DNA of 64,000 nt from Mactra quadrangularis. Lineage: Eukaryota > Mollusca > Bivalvia > Venerida > Mactridae. Location: assembly GCA_025267735.1 (NCBI GenBank), contig CM046297.1, forward strand, positions 19,618,011 through 19,682,010. Direction: 5' to 3'. Position 1 is the first letter of the stretch. Each line of letters begins with the position of its first letter. Under the pieces are notes generated by a model. The model was given only the letters and a program-made list of their open reading frames with translations, searched no databases and had not been told where the DNA came from. Positions 13,401 to 24,740 of the stretch are shown one piece after another. The position numbers and the translations under genes were made by a program.

Positions 13401-14160
13401 GTGCCCTTGTCGCCGCTCCGTAGACTCTCTATATGTACTATATGTACATGCACGTAGCAAAAAATAGGTAAACAATGGTGACCTAGTTCCGGTTTCTGGC
13501 TCGGGTCCAACCCAGAACGCCGACCCGGCGACCTGGGTGTCGAACCGACCCGGCTAGGACCGGTTTTGGAGCGAGTTACGTGCCCTTGTCTCCGCTCCGT
13601 AGACTCTCTATATGTACTATATGTACATGCACGTAGCAAAAAAATAGGTAAACAATGGTAACCTAGTTCCGGTTTCTGGCTCGGGTCCAACCCAGAACGC
13701 CGACCCGGCGACCTGGGTGTCGAACCGACCCGGCTAGGACCGGTTTTTGGGGCGAGTTACGTGCCCTTGTCTCCGCTCCGTAGACTCTCTATATGTACTA
13801 TATGTACATGCACGTAGCAAAAAATAGGTAAACAATGGTGACCTAGTTTCGGTTTCTGGCTCGGATCCAACCCAGAACGCCGACCCGGCGACCTGGGTGT
13901 CGAACCGACCCGGCTTGGACCGGTTTTGGGGCGAGTTACGTGCCCTTGTCTCCGCTCCGTAGACTCTCTATATGTACTATATGTACATGCACGTAGCAAA
14001 AAAATAGGTAAACAATGGTGACCTAGTTCCGGTTTCTGGCTCGGGTCCAACCCAGGACGCCGACCCGGCAAACTGGGTGTCGAACCGACCCGGCTAGGAC
14101 CGGTTTTGGGGCGAGTTACGTGCCCTTGTCTCCGCTCCGTAGACTCTCTATATGTACTTT

Positions 14161-14337
14161 ATGTACATGATCGTAGCAAAAAAATAGGTAAACAATGGTG
14201 ACCTAGATCCGGTTTATGGCTCGGGTCCAACCCAGAACGCCGACCCGGCGACCTGGGTGTCGAACCGACCCGGCTAGGACCGGTTTTGGGGCGAGTTTGC
14301 CCTTGTCTCCGCTCCGTAGACTCTCTATATGTACTTT
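14161..14337 (+). repeat. Extra 177-bp monomer specific to copy 1
   Basis: The unit from ATGTACATGATCG (14161) is directly repeated at 14338, a distance of 177 bp. The unit lacks the ACG of GTTACGTGCCC near 14296, which accounts for the 3-bp shortfall. The paralogous place in array E (59121 onward) has only one such monomer, so this is a single-monomer gain in copy 1 or loss in copy 2. Confidence 0.88.
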
Positions 14338-14639
14338 ATGTACATGATCGTAGCAAAAAAATAGGTAAACAATGGTGACCTAGATCCGGTTTATGGCTCG
14401 GGTCCAACCCAGAACGCCGACCCGGCGACCTGGGTGTCGAACCGACCCGGCTAGGACCGGTTTTGGGGCGAGTTAAGTGCCCTTGTCTCCGCTCCGTAGA
14501 CTCTCTATATGTACTATATGTACATGCACGTAGCAAAAAAATAGGTAAACAATGGTGACCTAGTTCCGGTTTCTGGCTCGGGTCCAACCCAGAACGCCGA
14601 CCCGGCAACCTGGGTGTCGAACCGACCCGGCTAGGACCG

Positions 14640-15620
14640 GTTTTGTGGCGAGTTACGTGCCCTTGTCTCCGCTACGTAGACTCTTTATATATACTATATG
14701 TACATGCACGTAGCAAAAAAATAGGTAAACAATGGTGACCTAGTTCCGGTTTCTGGCTCGGGTCCAACCCAGAATGCCGACCCGGCAACCTGGGTGTCGA
14801 ACCGACCCGGCTAGGGCCGGTTTTGGGACGAGTTACGTGCCCTTGTCTCCGCTCCGTAGACTCTCTATAAATATGTACTATATGTACATGCACGTAGCAA
14901 AAAAATAGGTAAACAATGGTGACCTAGTTCCGGTTTCTGGCTCGGGTCCAACCCAGAACGCCGACCCGGCGACCTGGGTGTCGAACCGACCCGGCTAGGA
15001 CCGGTTTTGGGGCGAGTTACGTGCCCTTGTCTCCGCTCCGTAGACTCTCTATATGTACTATATGTACAGCACGTAGCAAAAAATAGGTAAACAATGGTGA
15101 CCTAGTTCCGGTTTCTGGCTCGGGTCCAACCCAGAACACCGACCCGGCGACCTGGGTGTCGAACCGACCCGGCTAGGACCGGTTTTGGGGCGAGTTACGT
15201 GCCCTTGTCTCCGCTCCGTAGACTCTCTATATGTACTATATGTACATGCACGTAGCAAAAAAATAGGTAAACAATTGTTGATCTAGTTCCGGTTTCTGGC
15301 TCAGGTCCAACCCAGAACGCCGTCCCGGCGACCTGGGTGTCGAACCGACCCGGCTAGGACCGGTTTTGGGGCGAGTTACGTGCCCTTGTCTCCGCTCCGT
15401 AGACTCTCTATATGTACTATATGTACATGCACGTAGCAAAAAAATAGGTAAACAATGGTGACCTAGTTCCGGTTTCTGGCTCGGGTCCAACCCAGAACGC
15501 CGACTCGGCGACCTGGGTGTCGAACCGACCCGGCTAGGACCGGTTTTGGGGCGAGTTACGTGCCCTTGTCTCCGCTCCGTAGACTCTCTATATGTACTTT
15601 ATGTACATGCACGCAGCAAA
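14640..15620 (+). repeat. Block shared with 26160-26950 (about 64 monomers away)
   Basis: Markers TTGTGGCGAG with ACTCTTTATATATAC (14645), TATGTACAGCACG (15061), ACAATTGTTGATC (15271) and CACGCAGC (15610) recur near 26166, 26579, 26788 and 26947. The first three keep an offset of about 11520 bp (64 monomers); the last has slipped by one monomer. The same block is also present in array E near 59431-60400 as part of the large duplication. Confidence 0.75.
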
Positions 15621-16352
15621 AAAATAGGTAAACAATGGTGACCTAGTTCCGGTTTCTGGCTCGGGTCCAACCCAGAACGCCGACCCGGCGACCTGGGTGT
15701 CGAACCGACCCGGCTAGGACCGGTTTTGGGGCGAGTTTCGTGCCCTTGTCTCCGCTCCGTAGACTATCTATATGTACCATATGTACATGCACGTAGCAAA
15801 AAAATAGGTAAACAATGGTGACCTAGTTCCGGTCTCTGGCTCGGGTCCAGCCCAGAACGCCGACCCGGCGACCTGGGTGTCGAACCGACCCGGCTAGGAC
15901 CGGTTTTGGGGCGAGTTACGTGCCCTTGTCTCCGCTCCGTAGACTCTCTATATGTACTATATGTACATGCACGTAGCAAAAAAATAGGTAAACAATGGTG
16001 ACCTAGTTCCGGTTTCTGGCTCGGGTCCAACCCAGAACGCCGACCCGGCGACCTGGGTGTCGACAGACCCGGCTAGGACCGGTTTTGGGGCGAGTTACGT
16101 GCCCTTGTCTCCGCTCCGTAGACTCTCTATATGTACTATATGTACATGCACGTAGCAAAAAAATAGGTAAACAATGGTGACCTAGTTCCGGTTTCTGGCT
16201 CGGGTCCAACCCAGAACGCCGACCCGGCGACCTGGGTGTCGAACCGACCCGGCTAGGACCGGTTTTGGGGCGAGTTACGTGCCCTTGTCTCCGCTCCGTA
16301 GACTCTCTATATGTACTATATGTACATGCACGTAGCAAAAAAATAGGTAAAC

Positions 16353-16532
16353 AATGGTGACCTAGTTCCGGTTTCTGGCTCGGGTCCAACCCAGAACGCC
16401 GACCCGGCGACCTGGGTGTCGAACCGACCCGGCTAGGACCGGTTTTGGGGCGAGTTACGTGCCCTTGTCTCCGCTCCGTAGACTCTCTATATGTACTATA
16501 TGTACATGCACGTAGCAAAAAAATAGGTAAAC
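16353..16532 (+). repeat. Reference Sat180 monomer (matches the apparent consensus)
   Basis: This 180-bp unit equals the majority sequence by eye, and I use it as the reference (position 1 = 16353). It has 98 G+C of 180 (54%) and about 15 CpG. Internal structure: GACCCGGC occurs twice, at monomer positions 49-56 and 74-81. A perfect 9-bp tandem duplication of TATATGTAC lies at 136-144 and 145-153, and overlaps the palindrome ATGTACAT (148-155). An A7 tract sits at 165-171. On the minus strand, positions 63-73 read GGTTCGACACC, one base away from the RNA polymerase III B-box consensus GGTTCGANTCC; no A-box was found at a suitable distance. I saw no match to the CENP-B box core (TTCGnnnnAnnCGGG) on either strand. 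The G+C-rich first 130 bp and the AT-rich last 50 bp form two compositional halves, which could favour phased nucleosomes (inference). Confidence 0.95.
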
Positions 16533-16799
16533 AATGGTGACCTAGTTCCGGTTTCTGGCTCGGGTCAAACCCAGAACGCCGACCCGGCGACCTGGGTGTC
16601 GAACCGACCCGGCTAGGACCGGTTTTGGGGCGAGTTACGTGCCCTTGTCTCCGCTCCGTAGACTCTCTATATGTACTATATGTACATGCACGTAGCAAAA
16701 AAATAGGTAAACAATGGTGACCTAGTTCCGGTTTCTGGCTCGGGTCCAACCCAGAACGCAAACCCGGCGACCTGGGTGTCGAACCGACCCGGCTAGGAC

Positions 16800-18300
16800 C
16801 GGTTTTAGGGCGAGTTACGTGCCCTTGTCTCCGCTCCTTAGACTCTGTATATGTACTATATGTACATGCACGTAGCAAAAAAATAGGTAAACAATGGTGA
16901 CCTAGTTCCGGTTTCTGGCTCGGGTCCAACCCAGAACGCCGACCCGGCGACCTGGGTGTCGAACCGACCCGGCTAGGACCGGTTTTGGGGCGAGTTACGT
17001 GCCCTTGTCTCCGCTCCGTAGACTCTGTATATGTACTATATGTACCTGCACGTAGCAAAAAAATAGGTAAACAATGGTGACCTAGTTCCGGTTTCTGGCT
17101 CGGGTCCAACCCAGAACGCCGACCCGGCGACCTGGGGGTCGAACCGACCCGGCTAGGACCGGTTTTGGGGCAAGTTACGTGCATTTGTCTCCGCTCCGTA
17201 GACTCTGTATATGTACTATATGTACATGCACGTAGCAAAAAAATAGGTAAAAAATGGTGACCTAGTTCCGGTTTCTGGCTCGGGTCCAACCCAGAACGCC
17301 GACCCGGCGACCTGGGTGTCGAACCGACCCGGCTAGGACCGGTTTTGGGGCGAGTTACGTGCCCTTGTCTCCGCTCCGTAGACTCTCTATATGTACTATA
17401 TGTACATGCACGTAGCAAAAAAATAGGTAAACAATGGTGACCTAGTTCCGGTTTCTGGCTCGGGTCCAACCCAGAACGCCGACCCGGCGACCTGGGTGTC
17501 GAACCGACCCGGCTAGGACCGGTTTTGGGGCGAGTTACGTGCCCTTGTCTCCGCTCCGTAGACTCTCTATATGTACTATATGTACATGCACGTAGCAAAA
17601 TAAAAGGTAAACAATGGTGACCTTGTTTCGGTTTCTGGCTCGGGTCCAACCCAGAACGCCGACCCGGCGACCTGGGTGTCGAACCGACCCGGCTAGGACC
17701 GGTTTTGGGGCGAGTTACGTGCCCTTGTCTCCGCTCCGTAGACTCTTTATATGTACTATATGTACATGCACGTAGCAAAAAAATAGGTAAACAATGGTGA
17801 CCTAGTTCCGGTTTCTGGCTCGGGTCCAACCCAGAACGCCGACCCGGCGACCTGGGTGTCGAACCGACCCGGCTAGGACCGGTTTTAGGGCGAGTTACGT
17901 GCCCTTGTCTCCGCTCCTTAGACTCTGTATATGTACTATATGTACATGCACGTAGCAAAAAAATAGGTAAAAAATGGTGACCTAGTTCCGGTTTCTGGCT
18001 CGGGTCCAACCCAGAACGCCGACCCGGCGACCTGGGTGTCGAACCGACCCGGTTAGGACCGGTTTTGGGGCGAGTTACGTGCCCTTGTCTCCGCTCCGTA
18101 GACTCTGTATATGTACTATATGTACATGCACGTAGCAAAAAAATAGGTAAACAATGGTGACCTAGTTCCGGTTTCTGGCTCGGGTCCAACCCAGAACGCC
18201 GACCCGGCGACCTGGGGGTCGAACCGACCCGGCTAGGACCGGTTTTGGGGCAAGTTACGTGCATTTGTCTCCGCTCCGTAGACTCTCTATATGTACTATA
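16800..18300 (+). repeat. 6-monomer (1080-bp) tandem block duplication
   Basis: Variants at 16808-16847 (TTTTAGGGCG, CTCCTTAGACTCTG) recur at 17888-17927, and the linked set CTGGGGGTCG, GGGGCAAGTTACG and GTGCATTTGTC near 17135-17190 recurs near 18215-18270. The offset is exactly 1080 bp, six full monomers with no net indel. The same pair of subfamilies occurs once in array E copies (61598 onward and 62678 onward). Confidence 0.85.
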
Positions 18301-21035
18301 TGTACATGCTCGTAGCAAAAAAATAGGTAAACAATGGTGACCTAGTTCCGGTTTCTGGCTCGGGTCCAACCCAGAACGCCGACCCGGCGACCTGGGTGTC
18401 GAACCGACCAGGCTAGGACCGGTTTTGGGGCGAGTTACGTGCCCTTGTCTCCGCTCCGTAGACTCTCTATATGTACTATATGTACATGCACGTAGCAAAA
18501 AAATAGGTAAACAATGGTGACCTAGTTCCGGTTTCTGGCTCGGGTTCAGCTAAGAACGCCGACCCGGCGACCTGAGTGTCGAACCGACCCGGCTAGGACC
18601 GGTTTTGGGGCGAGTTACGTGCCCTTGTCTCCGCTCCGTAGACTCTCTATATGTGCTATATGTACATGCACGTAGCAAAAAAATAGGTAAACAATGGTGA
18701 CCTAGTTCCGGTTTCTGGCACGGGTCCAACCCAGAACGCCGACCCAGCGACCTGGGTGTCGAACCGACCCGGCTAGGACCGGTTTTGGGGCGAGTTACGT
18801 GCCCTTGTCTCCGCTCCGTAGACTCTCTATATGTACTATATGTACATGCACGTAGCAAAAAAATAGGTAAACAATGGTGACTCAGTTCCGGTTTCTGGTT
18901 CGGGTCCAACCCAGAACGCCGACCCGGCGACCTGGGTGTCGAACCGACCCGGCTAGGACCGGTTTTGGGGCGAGTTACGTGCCCTTGTCTCCGCTCCGTA
19001 GACTCTCTATATGTACTATATGTACATGCACGTAGCAAAAAAATAGGTAAACAATGGTGACCTAGTTCCGGTTTCTGGCTCGGGTCCAACCCAGAACGCC
19101 GACCCGGCGACCTGGGTGTCGAACCGACCCGGCTAGGACCGGTTTTGGGGCGAGTTACGTGCCCTTGTCTCCGCTCCGTAGACTCTCTATATGTACTATA
19201 TGTACATGCACGTAGCAAAAAAAATAGGTAAACAATGGTGATCTAGTTCCGGTTTCTGGCTCGGGTCCAACCCAGAACGCCGTCCCGGCGACCTGGGTGT
19301 CGAACCGACCCGGCTAGAACCGGTTTTGGGGCGAGTTACGTGCCCTTGTCTCCGCTCCGTAGACTCTCTATATTTACTATATGTACATGCACGTAGCAAA
19401 AAAATAGGTAAACAATGGTGACCTAGTTTCGGTTTCTGGCTCGGGTCCAACCCAAAACGCCGACCCGGCGACCTGGGTGTCGAACCGACCCGGCTAGGAC
19501 CGGTTTTGGGGCGAGTTACGTGCCCTTGTCTCCGCTCCGTAGACTCTCTATATGTACTATATGAACATGCACGTAGCAAAAAAATAGGTAAACAATGGTG
19601 ACCTAGTTCCGGTTTCTGGCTCGGGTCCAACCCAGGACGCCGACCCGGCAAACTGGGTGTCGAACCGACCCGGCTAGGACCGGTTTTGGGGCGAGTTACG
19701 TGCCCTTGTCTCCGCTCCGTAGACTCTCTATATGTACTTTATGTACATGCACGTAGCAAAAAAATAGGTAAAAAATGGTGACCTAGTTCCGGTTTATGGC
19801 TCGGGTCCAACCCAGAACGCCGACCCGGCGACCTGGGTGTCGAACCGACCCGGCTAGGACCGGTTTTGGGGCGAGTTACGTGCCCTTGTCTCCGCTCCGT
19901 AGACTCTCTATATGTACTATATGTACATGCACGTAGCAAAAAAATAGGTAAACAATGGTGACCTAGTTCCGGTTTCTGGCTCGGGTCCAACCCAGAACGC
20001 CGACCCGGCGACCTGGGTGTCGAACCGACCCGGCTAGGACCGGTTTTGTGGCGAGTTACGTGCCCTTGTCTCCGCTACGTAGACTCTTTATATATTCTAT
20101 ATGTACATGCACGTAGCAAAAAAATAGGTAAACAATGGTGACGTAGTTCCGGTTTCTGGCTCGGGTCCAACCCAGAACGCCGACCCGGCAACCTGGGTGT
20201 CGAACCGACCCGGCTAGGACCGGTTTTGGGGCGAGTTACGTGCCCTTGTCTCCGCTCCGTAGACTCTCTATATGTACTATATGTACATGCACGTAGCAAA
20301 AAAATAGGTAAACAATGGTGACCTAGTTCCGGGTTCTGGCTCGGGTCCAACCCAGAACACCGACCCGGCGACCTGGGTGTCGAACCGACCCGGCTAGGAC
20401 ATGTTTTGGGGCGAGTTACGTGCCCTTGTCTCCGCTCCGTAGAATCTCTATATGTACTATATGTACATGCACGTAGCAAAAAAATAGGTAAACAATGGTG
20501 ACCTAGTTCCGGATTCTGGCTCGGGTCCAACCCAGAACGCCGACCCGGCGACCTGGGTGTCGAACCGACCCGGCTAGGACCGGTTTTGGGGCGAGTTACG
20601 TGCCCTTGTCTCCGCTCCGTAGACTCTCTATATGTACTATATGTACATGCACGTAGCAAAAAAATAGGTAAACAATGGTGACCTAGTTCCGGTTTCTGGC
20701 TCGGGTCCAACCCAGAACGCCGACCCGGCGACCTGGGTGTCGAACCGACCCGGCTAGGACCGGTTTTGGGGCGAGTTACGTGCCCTTGTCTCCGCTCCGT
20801 AGACTCTCTATATGTACTATATGTACATGCACGTAGCAAAAAAATAGGTAAACAATGGTGACCTAGTTCCGGTTTCTGGCTCGGGTCCAACCCAGAACGC
20901 CGACCCGGCGACCTGGGTGTCGAACCGACCCGACTTGGACCGGTTTTGGGGCGAGTTACGTGCCCTTGTCTCCGCTCCGTAGACTCTCTATATGTACTAT
21001 ATGTACATGCACGTAGCAAAAAAATAGGTAAACAA

Positions 21036-22750
21036 TGGTGACTCAGTTCCGGTTTCTGGCTCGGGTCCAACCCAGAACGCCGACCCAGCGACCTGGGTGT
21101 CGAACCGACCCGGCTATGACCGGTTTTGGGGCGAGTTACGTGCCCTTGTCTCCGCTCCGTAGACTCTTTATATGTACTATATGTACATGCACGTAGCAAA
21201 ATAATAGGTAAACAATGGTGACCTAGTTCCGGTTTCTGGCTCGGGTCCAACCCAGAACGCCGACCCGGCGACCTGGGTGTCGAACCGACCCGGCTAGGAC
21301 CGGTTTGGGGCGAGTTACGTGCCCTTGTCTCCGCTCCGTAGAATCTCTATATGTACTATATGTACATGCACGTAGCAAAAAAATAGGTAAACAATGGTGA
21401 CCTAGTTCCGGTTTCTGGCTCGGGTCCAACCCAGAACGCCGACCCGGCGACCTGGGTGTCGAACCGACCCGGTTAGGACCGGTTTTGGGGCGAGTTACGT
21501 GCCCTTGTCTCCGCTCCGTAGACTCTCTATATGTACTATATGTACATGCACGTAGCAAAAAAAATAGGTAAACAATGGTGACCTAGTTCCGGTTTCTGGC
21601 TCGGGTCCAACCCAGAACGCCGACCCGGCGACCTGGGTGTCGAACCGACCCGGCTAGGACCGGTTTTGGGGCGAGTTACGTGCCCTTGTCTCCGCTCCGT
21701 AGACTCTCTATATGTACTATATTTACATGCACGTAGCAAAAAAAAAGGTAAACAATGGTGACCTAGTTCCGGTTTCTGGCTCGGGTCCAACCCCGGACGC
21801 CGACCCGGCAACCTGGGTGTCGAACCGACCCGGCTAGGACCGGTTTTGGGGCGAGTTACGTGCCCTTGTCTCCGCTCCGTAGACTCTCTATATGTACTAT
21901 ATGTACATGCACGTAGCAAAAAAATAGGTAAACAATGGTGACCTAGTTCCGGTTTCTGGCTCGGGTCCAACCCAGAACGCCGACCCGGCGACTTGGGCGA
22001 CGAACCGACCCGGCTAGGACCGGTTTTGGGGCGAGTTACGTGCCCTTGTCTCCGCTCCGTAGACTCTCTATATGTACTATATGTACATGCACGTAGCAAA
22101 AAAATAGGTAAACAATGGTGACCTAGTTCCGGTTTCTGGCTCGGGTCCAACCCAGAACGCCGACCCGGCGACCTGGGTGTCGAACCGACCCGGCTAGGAC
22201 CGGTTTTGGGGCGAGTTACGTGCCCTTGTCTCCGCTCCGTAGACTCTCTATATGTACTATATGTACATGCACGTAGCAAAAAAATAGGTAAACAATGGTG
22301 ACCTAGTTCCGGTTTCTGCCTCGGGTCCAACCCAGAACACCGACCCGGCGACCTGGGTGTCGAACCGACCTGGCTAGGACCTGTTTTGGGGCGAGTTACG
22401 TGCCCTTGTCTCCGCTCCGTAGACTCTCTATATGTACTATATGTACATGCACGTAGCAAAAAAATAGGTAAACAATTGTGACTCAGTTCCGGTTTCTGGC
22501 TCGGGTCCAACCCAGAACGCCGACCCGGCGACCTGGGTGTCGAACCGACCCGGCTAGGACCGGTTTTGGGGCGAGTTACGTGCCCTTGTCTCCGCTCCGT
22601 AGACTCTTTATATGTACTATATGTACATGCACGTAGCAAAATAATAGGTAAACAATGGTGACCTAGTTCCGGTTTATGGCTCGGGTCCAACCCAGAACGC
22701 CGACCCGGCGACCTGGGTGTCGAACCGACCCGGCTAGGACCGGTTTGGGG
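21036..22750 (+). repeat. 8-monomer (1440-bp) offset block
   Basis: The ordered markers GTGACTCAGTTCC (21039 / 22479), ACTCTTTATATG (21166 / 22606), CAAAATAATAGG (21199 / 22639) and the one-base deletion CGGTTTGGGGCG (21301 / 22741) repeat at a 1440-bp spacing. Confidence 0.8.
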
Positions 22751-24740
22751 CGAGTTACGTGCCCTTGTCTCCGCTCCGTAGACTCTCTATATTTACTATA
22801 TGTACATGCACGTAGCAAAAAAATAGGTAAACAATGGTGACCTAGTTCCGGTTTCTGGCTCGGGTCCAACCCAGAACGCCGACCCGGCGACCTGGGTGTC
22901 GAACCGACCCAGCTAGGACCGGTTTTGGGGCGAGTTACGTGCCCTTGTCTCCGCTCCGTAGACTCTGTATATGTACTATATGTACATGCACGTAGCAAAA
23001 AAATAGATAAACAATGGTGACCTAGTTCCGGTTTCTGGCTCGGGTCTAACCCAGAACGCCAACTCGGCGACCTGGGTGTCGAACCGACCCGGCTAGGACC
23101 GGTTTTGGGGCGAGTTACGTGCCCTTGTCTCCGCTCCGTAGACTCTCTATATGTACTATATGTACATGCACGTAGCAAAAAAATAGGTAAACCATGGTGA
23201 CCTAGTTTCGGTTTCTGGCTCGGGTCCAAGCCAGAACGCCGACCCGGCGACCTGGGTGTCGAACCGACCCGGCTAGGACCGGTTTTGGGGCGAGTTACGT
23301 GCCCTTGTCTCCGCTCCGTAGACTCTCTATAAGTACTATATGTACATGCACGTAGCAAAAAAATAGGTAAACAATGGTTACCTAGTTCCGGTTTCTGGCT
23401 CGGGTCCAACCCAGAACATCGACCCGCCGAAGTGGGTGTCGAACCGACCCGGCTAGGACCGGTTTTGGGGCGAGTTACGTGCCCTTGTCTCCGCTCCGTA
23501 GACTCTGTATATGTACTATATGTACATGCACGTAGCTAAAAAATAGGTAAACAATGGTGACCTAGTTCCGGTTTCTGGCTCGGGTCCAACCCAGAACGCC
23601 GACCCGCCGACCTGGGCGACGAACCGACCCGGCTAGGACCGGTTTTGGGGCGAGTTACGTGCCCTTGTCTCCGCTCCGTAGACTCTCTATATGTACTATA
23701 TGTCCATGCACGTAGCAAAAAAATAGGTAAACAATGGTGACCTAGTTCCGGTTTCTGGCTCGGGTCCAACCAAGAACGCCGACCCGGCGACCTGGGTGTC
23801 GAACCGACCCGGCTAGGACCGGTTTTGGGGCGAGGTACGTGCCCTTGTCTCCGCTCCGTAGACTCTCTATATGTACTATATGTACATGCACGTAGCAAAA
23901 AAATAGGTAAACAATGGTGACCTAGTTCCGGTTTCTGGCTCGGGTCCAACCCAGAACGCCGACCCGGCGACCTGGGTGTCGAACCGACCCGGCTAGGACC
24001 GGTTTTGGGGCGAGTTACGTGCCCTTGTCTCCGCTCCGTAGACTCTCTATATGTACTATATTTACATGCACGTAGCAAAAAAAAAGGTAAACAATGGTGA
24101 CCTAGTTCCGGTTTCTGGCTCGGGTCCAACCCCGGACGCCGACCCGGCAACCTGGGTGTCGAACCGACCCGGCTAGGACCGGTTTTGGGGCGAGTTACGT
24201 GCCCTTGTCTCCGCTCCGTAGACTCTCTATATGTACTATATGTACATGCACGTAGCAAAAAAATAGGTAAACAATGGTGACCTAGTTCCGGTTTCTGGCT
24301 CGGGTCCAACCCAGAAAGCCGACCCGGCGACTTGGGCGACGAACCGACCCGGCTAGGACCGGTTTTGGGGCGAGTTACGTGCCCTTGTCTCCGCTCCGTA
24401 GACTCTCTATATGTACTATATGTACATGCACGTAGCAAAAAAATAGGTAAACAATGGTGACCTAGTTCCGGTTTCTGGCTCGGGTCCAACCCAGAACGCC
24501 GACCCGGCGACCTGGGTGTCGAACCGACCCGGCTAGGACCGGTTTTGGGGCGAGTTACGTGCCCTTGTCTCCGCTCCGTAGACTCTCTATATGTACTATA
24601 TGTACATGCACGTAGCAAAAAAATAGGTAAACAATGGTGACCTAGTTCCGGTTTCTGCCTCGGGTCCAACCCAGAACACCGACCCGACGACCTGGGTGTC
24701 GAACCGACCTGGCTAGGACCTGTTTTGGGGCGAGTTACGT
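21717..24740 (+). repeat. 13-monomer (2340-bp) offset block
   Basis: Segment 21717-22400 matches 24057-24740 through shared private variants: ATATTTACATGC, CAACCCCGGACG with GGCAACC, ACTTGGGCGACG, TTTCTGCCTCGGG, GACCTGGCTAGGACC and CCTGTTTTGG. The offset is exactly 2340 bp. The first two of these markers recur a third time near 28551-28640. Confidence 0.85.

Larger units (their letters stand above)
10427..19212 (+). repeat. Large segmental duplication, copy 1 (partner 55394-64000)
   Basis: About 8.79 kb of array A is repeated almost base for base in array E. The offset is 44967 at the left end, 44966 after an A-tract length difference near 11653, and 44788 at the right end. The drop is explained by homopolymer differences near 13083, 13745 and 13822 plus one extra 177-bp monomer here. 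That extra unit is a tandem copy of a rare variant monomer (TACATGATCG with GATCCGGTTTATGG at about 14168 and 14345), present once in copy 2 (about 59134). Scattered single-base differences also exist, for example T10951/C55918 and T12277/G57243. The two copies are far more alike than neighbouring monomers are to each other. Confidence 0.93.

Noticed and set aside
16353..16532. A CENP-B box in the monomer
   Set aside because: The closest candidates, TTCGACACCCAGG on the minus strand and TTCCGGTTTCTGG on the plus strand, fail essential positions of the TTCGnnnnAnnCGGG core.
16353..16532. The monomer as a tRNA gene or tRNA-derived SINE
   Set aside because: Only a near B-box is present. There is no A-box at a suitable distance, no cloverleaf and no dispersed-insertion structure; copies are strictly tandem.
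16003..18498. Very long minus-strand open reading frames across the satellite, some over 800 codons, as repeat-protein genes
   Set aside because: They follow from a 180-bp period without in-frame stops. They start at any ATG, break at each A-tract length change, switch strand with the satellite orientation, and accept substitutions that change residues freely. There is no signal peptide, domain, intron or flanking gene structure.
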